A stretch of DNA of 10,265 nt from the NCBI GenBank assembly GCA_045533555.1, contig JAZSHZ010000144.1:1-10265 (forward strand). Reading direction: 5' to 3'. The notes beneath the pieces are model-generated. The model was not told the origin of the DNA and searched no databases. It saw only the letters and a program-made list of their open reading frames with translations. Position 1 is the stretch's first letter; every line of letters starts with the position of its first letter. Source of the stretch: SIG480 sp045533555. GTDB taxonomy: Bacteria; Bacillota; Clostridia; Oscillospirales; JAAYXM01. The translations under genes were made by a program, and so were the position numbers. This document shows positions 7,601 through 10,265 of this stretch, in pieces.

Positions 7601-8948
7601 CCACGTGTTCCGAGCGGGAACGATCGGTACCGTTGCGGAGAAGACGGCTTTCGGATATGTCAAAAAGTATGCTGAAGAGCGCTCGATGAATATGTCAAAG
7701 GCAGAGGAGAGCAGAATAGTTGCAGGATGTACGGGAATCAAGAGAACGACGGGTCAGCATCCCGGCGGCGTTATGATCGTTCCGAAGGATAAGGAAATAT
7801 ATGATTTCACTCCGGTTCAGCACCCTGCGGACGATAAGGATTCCGATATCATAACTACCCACTTTGACTACCATTCAATTCATGATAATCTGCTGAAGCT
7901 CGATATGCTCGGGCACGACGACCCGACGATTATCAGAATGCTTGAAGATCTCACGGGACTCAATGCAAGAGCAATTCCGCTCGATGACCCGGAGACGATG
8001 AGTATATTTACGTCGATTGCCGCGCTTGGTATTGATGAGGATGCACTTCTCGGAAAAACGGGCAGTGTCGCCGTTCCCGAATTTGGAACGCACTTCGTTC
8101 GCCAGATGCTTCTTGATACTCAGCCGACGACATTTGATGAGCTTGTCCGAATTTCGGGTCTTTCCCACGGAACGGATGTCTGGCTCACTAATGCGCAGGA
8201 CCTTGTCCGCGACGGAACGGCAACGCTCAAGCAGGTTATCTGCGCGCGTGACGATATTATGCTTTATCTTATCGATAAAGGCGTCGAACCGAAGCTTTCG
8301 TTCACGATAATGGAGAGCGTCCGAAAGGGAAAAGGTCTCAAGCCGGATTGGGAGACGGAAATGCTTGCACACGATGTTCCGCAGTGGTATGTCGATTCGT
8401 GCAAGAAGATAAAATACATGTTCCCGAAGGCTCACGCCGTCGCGTATGTTATGATGGCGTTCCGCATCGCGTGGTTCAAGGTTCATCATCCGAAGGCATT
8501 CTATGCGGCTTATTTCTCTATCCGCGCAAAGGCGTTTGATGCGGCGTCAATGACAAACGGAGATGCAGTTGTTCTTTCCAAGATTGACGAGCTCAATTCG
8601 ATGGAAAAAATTTCGCAGAAGGAAGAAAATATGCTTGTAACGCTTGAGGTCTGCCATGAGTTCTATAAGAGAGGCTTCTCGTTTGACCCGATAGATTTGT
8701 ATAAATCGGACACAAGAAACTTCCTTATAACGGAAAATGGCTTGATTCCGCCGTTTACGGCAATATCGGGACTCGGTGAAGTTGCGGCGCAGAATATCGT
8801 CGATGAGCGCAAAAACGGTAAGTTTACATCCGTTGAAGAGCTCCAGACAAGGTGCAGCCGAGTTTCAAAAGGCGTTATCGAAATGCTTGAGGCAAACAAT
8901 GTCCTCAAAACGATTCCTTCATCCAATCAGATAAACCTTTTCGGCTAA
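4620..8948 (+). CDS. polC: DNA polymerase III alpha subunit, PolC type, with 3'-5' exonuclease
   Basis: PolC is the replicative DNA polymerase of low-GC Gram-positives, acting at the fork with the beta clamp. The 1442-residue length is the family norm (about 1437 in Bacillus). Order of parts: N-terminal domain (1-180), a Pro/Ala-rich linker (about 188-208), an OB fold (about 247-328), a PHP domain with HLHTNMS (H345, H347) and TDHG (D378, H379), then the inserted DnaQ-like exonuclease (about 428-590) with DIETTG (D432, E434), D517 in AHNAEFD, and HRALDD (H570, D575). PHP resumes (GDVHF), then the polymerase with a zinc-binding pair C916/C919 and C941/C944, catalytic D970 and D972 in PDIDLNF, and D1095 in LKLDMLGHDD. 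The last residues QINLF (1437-1441) fit a beta-clamp binding motif. All exonuclease and polymerase catalytic residues are present. ATG 4620 follows GAGAGG with 5-nt spacing. Confidence 0.98.
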   Translation: MDKNIMKPFGEVFRLHGEKSLEVFEKVTYVVALTADKTENKITAKLYSERILEPSEITAAEETIAKKFRLNKAKLLPTYPRNLLTDEYFISLDKRLRAEFPAATGHLSGAEWDFDAESNILTLRLHNGLNGFFNSCVKYIKEAMEFEFSLRIDVNVETVGGDDNAARERIESLRRKIAEEAKLSASKPKAEVPPPAAEPVAAPPKPSDNRFRKKLNEEAGEVVLGKSAFGEYIDINTLDEAYGDISIKGEIFATDCRTFEERGTANFSFDMTDFKGSVRVVVRNIKLENLKEVEDKLKKGAFVHVYGATQYDTYLKDTIVRPRNIVVGKAKKREDTASEKRVELHLHTNMSTMDGITPADKLMKRAAEWGHKAIAITDHGVVQAFPDAMNAAPKLGIKAIYGVEAYYGGNKKSEVVTGEISSDFDGELVCFDIETTGLYKKTCKIIEIAAAILRNGEICERYQTYVNPNCSIPEKISELTGITNGMVADAPTIETVLPEFLEFVRGRPFAAHNAEFDIGFIAQACQELGIEYKFNYMDSLELSRKMLPDLKNHKLDTVAKALKLPKFEHHRALDDAVTVAFIMRSLFTRIREEYNITRMDMINSIDFGSAANDKLSRYHMIILVKNYTGLKNLYKLISISHLEYYNKRPIIPKHVLESHREGLILGSACEAGELYEAVIEGKRHGDLLKIAEFYDFLEIQPLGNNAFMIANGIASSEEDIRNFNRTIVKLGEELKIPVVATGDVHFLEPHDEVYRRVLMASKNFADADNQAPLYLKTTNEMLDEFAYLGEEKAYEVVVKNTNLIADMCDEIRPIPEGQYPPAIEGSKEELKMLCYNKAKELYGEELHDTVRERLEYELSKIIGHDFDVMYMIAQKLVTQSVSDGYLVGSRGSVGSSFVAFLSGITEVNALPPHYRCKKCKNVVFETSGEYAAGADLPNRNCEVCGEPMVKDGFNIPFQTFLGFDGDKTPDIDLNFSGEYQSIAHGQVEDLFGEGHVFRAGTIGTVAEKTAFGYVKKYAEERSMNMSKAEESRIVAGCTGIKRTTGQHPGGVMIVPKDKEIYDFTPVQHPADDKDSDIITTHFDYHSIHDNLLKLDMLGHDDPTIIRMLEDLTGLNARAIPLDDPETMSIFTSIAALGIDEDALLGKTGSVAVPEFGTHFVRQMLLDTQPTTFDELVRISGLSHGTDVWLTNAQDLVRDGTATLKQVICARDDIMLYLIDKGVEPKLSFTIMESVRKGKGLKPDWETEMLAHDVPQWYVDSCKKIKYMFPKAHAVAYVMMAFRIAWFKVHHPKAFYAAYFSIRAKAFDAASMTNGDAVVLSKIDELNSMEKISQKEENMLVTLEVCHEFYKRGFSFDPIDLYKSDTRNFLITENGLIPPFTAISGLGEVAAQNIVDERKNGKFTSVEELQTRCSRVSKGVIEMLEANNVLKTIPSSNQINLFG

Positions 8949-8962
8949 AACATAAAAATATA

Positions 8963-8991
8963 TTGCAAAAATCGGCAAAATATGATACATT
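8963..8991 (+). promoter_or_regulatory. Putative sigma-A type promoter for the GNAT-glyoxalase pair
   Basis: In the 73-bp gap after polC, TTGCAA (8963-8968, 4 of 6 to TTGACA) is followed after 17 nt by TACATT (8986-8991, 4 of 6 to TATAAT). A TG one base upstream of the -10 (8983-8984) makes an extended -10. The surrounding gap is very AT-rich. Transcription would begin near 8998, leaving a leader of about 24 nt before the GTG at 9022. Other -10-like hexamers lie close by (TATGAT 8981, TATATT 8991) but lack a well-placed -35. No terminator hairpin is visible after polC, so read-through is also possible. Confidence 0.5.
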
Positions 8992-9009
8992 ATATTAGAT
9001 ATATGATGT

Positions 9010-9016
9010 GAGGTGA
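9010..9016 (+). promoter_or_regulatory. Ribosome binding site that sets the GNAT gene start
   Basis: GAGGTGA contains a GTG that is in frame with the gene, but it is part of the SD. Starting from GAGG (9010-9013), 8 nt lead to GTG 9022, which is the expected start. Confidence 0.7.
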
Positions 9017-9021
9017 AAAAA

Positions 9022-9468
9022 GTGCGCTTTATTCCGATAAATCTTGATAATGTAAAAAACGCGGCAATGATGTTTGTCGGCATAGCAAATCAGGAGCCGT
9101 GGAATGGCAACTGGACATATTCTTCGGCATATGCGCGTCTTTTCACAATTGCAAAGTCCATAGGCTTCACCGGCTTCATAACGATGGATAACAACGGTCT
9201 GCCTTGCGGATTTGTCATGGGTAACACAAAAAACCGCGATGACGGAGGCCTTGATTTTGTTATCTGCGAAATGTGCTATCAGAATAATGATATGGGGCAC
9301 GCGTATGCGAGAAAAACTCTCGAATATCTTGAAGAACAGCTTGCAATGCGTCATATAGTCCGTATCCTCTATATGGAAGAGGGAGGTTCGGGCGTTGCCG
9401 ATTATTTCAATAGCCTGAATTTTTCGAAAATCGAAAATGTGGTGGTTGTTGAAAAAAGAATAAATTGA
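9022..9468 (+). CDS. GNAT-fold N-acetyltransferase homologue with a divergent acetyl-CoA motif
   Basis: The 148-residue product resembles small GNAT acetyltransferases of the general AAC(6')-like shape: an N-terminal PWNGNWTYSSAYARL segment (26-40), a GFVMGN beta strand (63-68), the VICEMCY strand (80-86), the acetyl-CoA loop and following helix (87-107), and a terminal ADYFNSLNFSK segment like the usual FYxxxGF. The family acetyl-CoA loop Q/R-x-x-G-x-G/A reads NDMGHA (89-94): the Gly and the final Ala remain, but the Gln/Arg is Asn. Acceptor substrate and activity cannot be read from sequence. I chose GTG 9022 because a longer reading from GTG 9013 starts inside the SD (GAGGTGA); GAGG to 9022 has 8-nt spacing. 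It ends at TGA 9466-9468, 13 nt before the glyoxalase gene, likely its operon partner. Confidence 0.75.
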   Translation: MRFIPINLDNVKNAAMMFVGIANQEPWNGNWTYSSAYARLFTIAKSIGFTGFITMDNNGLPCGFVMGNTKNRDDGGLDFVICEMCYQNNDMGHAYARKTLEYLEEQLAMRHIVRILYMEEGGSGVADYFNSLNFSKIENVVVVEKRIN

Positions 9469-9469
9469 G

Positions 9470-9476
9470 AAGGTGA
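9470..9476 (+). promoter_or_regulatory. Ribosome binding site that sets the glyoxalase start
   Basis: AAGGTGA overlaps the in-frame GTG 9473. AAGG is followed after 8 nt by TTG 9482, giving a product beginning MKFKFCHNN, as expected for short glyoxalases. Confidence 0.65.
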
Positions 9477-9481
9477 GTGCT

Positions 9482-9853
9482 TTGAAATTTAAATTTTGTC
9501 ATAATAACATTAATGTTCTCGATCTCGATAAGAGCATAAAGTTCTATAAAGAAGCACTCGGCTTTGAAGAAGTCAAGCGCACGGAAGCATCCGACGGAAG
9601 CTTCATAATCGTGTTTCTGAGTGACGGCGCTTCTGAAAGAACGCTTGAGCTTACATGGCTTCGTGATAAGAAAGGCCCCTATGATCTTGGGGACAATGAG
9701 ATCCATATGGCGGTGCGTTGCGAAGATGTCGATGCGGCATTCCGGCTTCATAGCGAAATGGGTTGCGTCGTATATGAGAACGAAGCGATGGGGCTCTATT
9801 TCATAGCAGATCCGGATGGGTATTGGACGGAAATTCTTCCACTGAAAAAGTAA
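9482..9853 (+). CDS. Glyoxalase I / VOC superfamily protein
   Basis: The 123-residue protein has the paired beta-alpha-beta-beta-beta modules of the vicinal oxygen chelate superfamily and looks like a lactoylglutathione lyase (GloA), which isomerises the thiol hemiacetal of methylglyoxal. All four metal ligands of glyoxalase I can be placed: H7 in FCHNNINV, E56 in TLELTW, H75 in EIHMAV and E117 in GYWTEIL. DLDKSIKFYKEALGFE and ADPDGYW are hallmark segments. The length is slightly below E. coli GloA (135 aa). Because many clostridia lack glutathione, the thiol partner is uncertain, and other VOC activities are possible, so I give no symbol. I chose TTG 9482, since a GTG at 9473 lies inside the SD AAGGTGA; AAGG (9470-9473) to 9482 is 8 nt. 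It is probably co-transcribed with the preceding acetyltransferase homologue. Confidence 0.85.
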   Translation: MKFKFCHNNINVLDLDKSIKFYKEALGFEEVKRTEASDGSFIIVFLSDGASERTLELTWLRDKKGPYDLGDNEIHMAVRCEDVDAAFRLHSEMGCVVYENEAMGLYFIADPDGYWTEILPLKK

Positions 9854-9877
9854 TGTTGAAAAAATCACAATTTTCTC

Positions 9878-9905
9878 TTGATTTTCTCGGAAAATGTGGT
9901 AAACT
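9878..9905 (+). promoter_or_regulatory. Putative sigma-A type promoter for fba
   Basis: In the 86-bp gap before fba, TTGATT (9878-9883, 4 of 6 to TTGACA) is separated by 16 nt from TAAACT (9900-9905, 4 of 6 to TATAAT). Transcription would start near 9912, with AAGGAGATG (9924-9932) as the ribosome site before ATG 9940. The spacer holds a short inverted repeat, listed separately. Confidence 0.6.
9881..9895. repeat. Inverted repeat in the fba promoter spacer
   Basis: ATTTTC-TCG-GAAAAT is a perfect 6-bp inverted repeat with a 3-nt centre, lying between the putative -35 and -10 of fba. It may be an operator or chance in AT-rich DNA. It is too weak and has no T-run right after it, so I do not call it a terminator of the upstream gene. 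Confidence 0.35.
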
Positions 9906-9939
9906 AACATAGTGAAAAAAATTAAGGAGATGTAATATT

Positions 9940-10265
9940 ATGCCACTCGTAACTTCAACAGAAATGTTCAAAAAGGCATATGAAGGCGGCTATGCAATCG
10001 GCGCTTTCAATGTTAACAACATGGAGATTGTCCAGGGTATCACTGAGGCAGCAAAAGAGGTTAACTCTCCGCTTATTCTCCAGGTTTCCGCAGGTGCAAG
10101 AAAATATGCAAAACCTGCATATCTGCTCAAGCTCGTAGAAGCTGCTATCTTAGACACAGGTCTTGATATCGCACTTCACCTCGACCACGGCGAAGATTTT
10201 GAAATCTGTAAGAAGTGTGTTGATGACGGATTTACATCCGTAATGATTGACGGTTCAAAATATCC
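9940..10265 (+). CDS. fba: Class II fructose-bisphosphate aldolase, 3'-truncated by window edge
   Basis: This zinc enzyme of glycolysis and gluconeogenesis reversibly splits fructose 1,6-bisphosphate into dihydroxyacetone phosphate and glyceraldehyde 3-phosphate in the cytosol. The first 108 residues are visible. They begin MPLVTSTEMFKKAYEGGYAI, as in the Firmicutes class II enzymes, with GAFNVNN (21-27), then LILQVSAGARKY (45-56) and the catalytic and zinc-binding HLDHG (H80, D82, H83), then FTSVMIDGSKY (98-108). The product is 1 base short of its next codon at the window end, and the rest of the gene (about 200 codons in the family) is outside. ATG 9940 follows the SD AAGGAGATG (9924-9932) and has its own promoter. 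Product class is secure; the precise sugar-bisphosphate specificity (fructose or tagatose) is likely fructose. Confidence 0.93.
   Translation, partial: MPLVTSTEMFKKAYEGGYAIGAFNVNNMEIVQGITEAAKEVNSPLILQVSAGARKYAKPAYLLKLVEAAILDTGLDIALHLDHGEDFEICKKCVDDGFTSVMIDGSKY

Noticed and set aside
7875..8489. Antisense open frame (204 codons) in the polC polymerase domain
   Set aside because: A shadow of a highly conserved region, with no recognisable domain.
8981..8996. Alternative -10 hexamers TATGAT and TATATT before the GNAT gene
   Set aside because: Their distances to TTGCAA (12 and 22 nt) are outside the normal spacer range, and I see no other -35 for them.

Overview
The window looks like an ordinary chromosomal housekeeping region of a low-to-mid GC Gram-positive bacterium, most likely of class Clostridia. 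The main reasons are a PolC-type replicative polymerase (the Firmicutes form, with the proofreading exonuclease inserted in the PHP domain), the gene order uppS-cdsA-dxr-rseP-ispG-polC typical of that group, and strong purine-rich Shine-Dalgarno (SD) sites. All genes are on the + strand. The order of a named genus or species cannot be read from the sequence.

Positions 1-8948 hold one tightly packed run of six genes: uppS (5' end outside the window), cdsA, dxr, rseP, ispG and polC. Gaps are 0-28 nt (cdsA and dxr overlap by one base), and I see no terminator or promoter between them, so they are probably one operon or the distal part of one. dxr and ispG are two steps of the MEP isoprenoid pathway. 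Its product feeds UppS, which makes the undecaprenyl carrier for cell-wall synthesis. CdsA makes CDP-diacylglycerol for phospholipids, and RseP is the site-2 membrane protease. polC at the end ties chromosome replication to this envelope cluster.

Positions 8949-9021 form a 73-bp gap with a plausible sigma-A type promoter. It is followed by a two-gene unit, a small GNAT-fold acetyltransferase homologue and a glyoxalase/bleomycin-resistance fold protein with all four glyoxalase I metal ligands. After an 86-bp gap with a second, better promoter comes a class II fructose-bisphosphate aldolase gene (fba), cut by the right edge.

I found no previously undescribed system, mobile element, RNA gene or CRISPR array. 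The points worth a second look are small: the start of rseP, where the only usual start codon lies inside the SD sequence and an AUU start is possible; over-extended starts for three other genes; motif variants in UppS, IspG and the GNAT protein; and an inverted repeat inside the fba promoter spacer.
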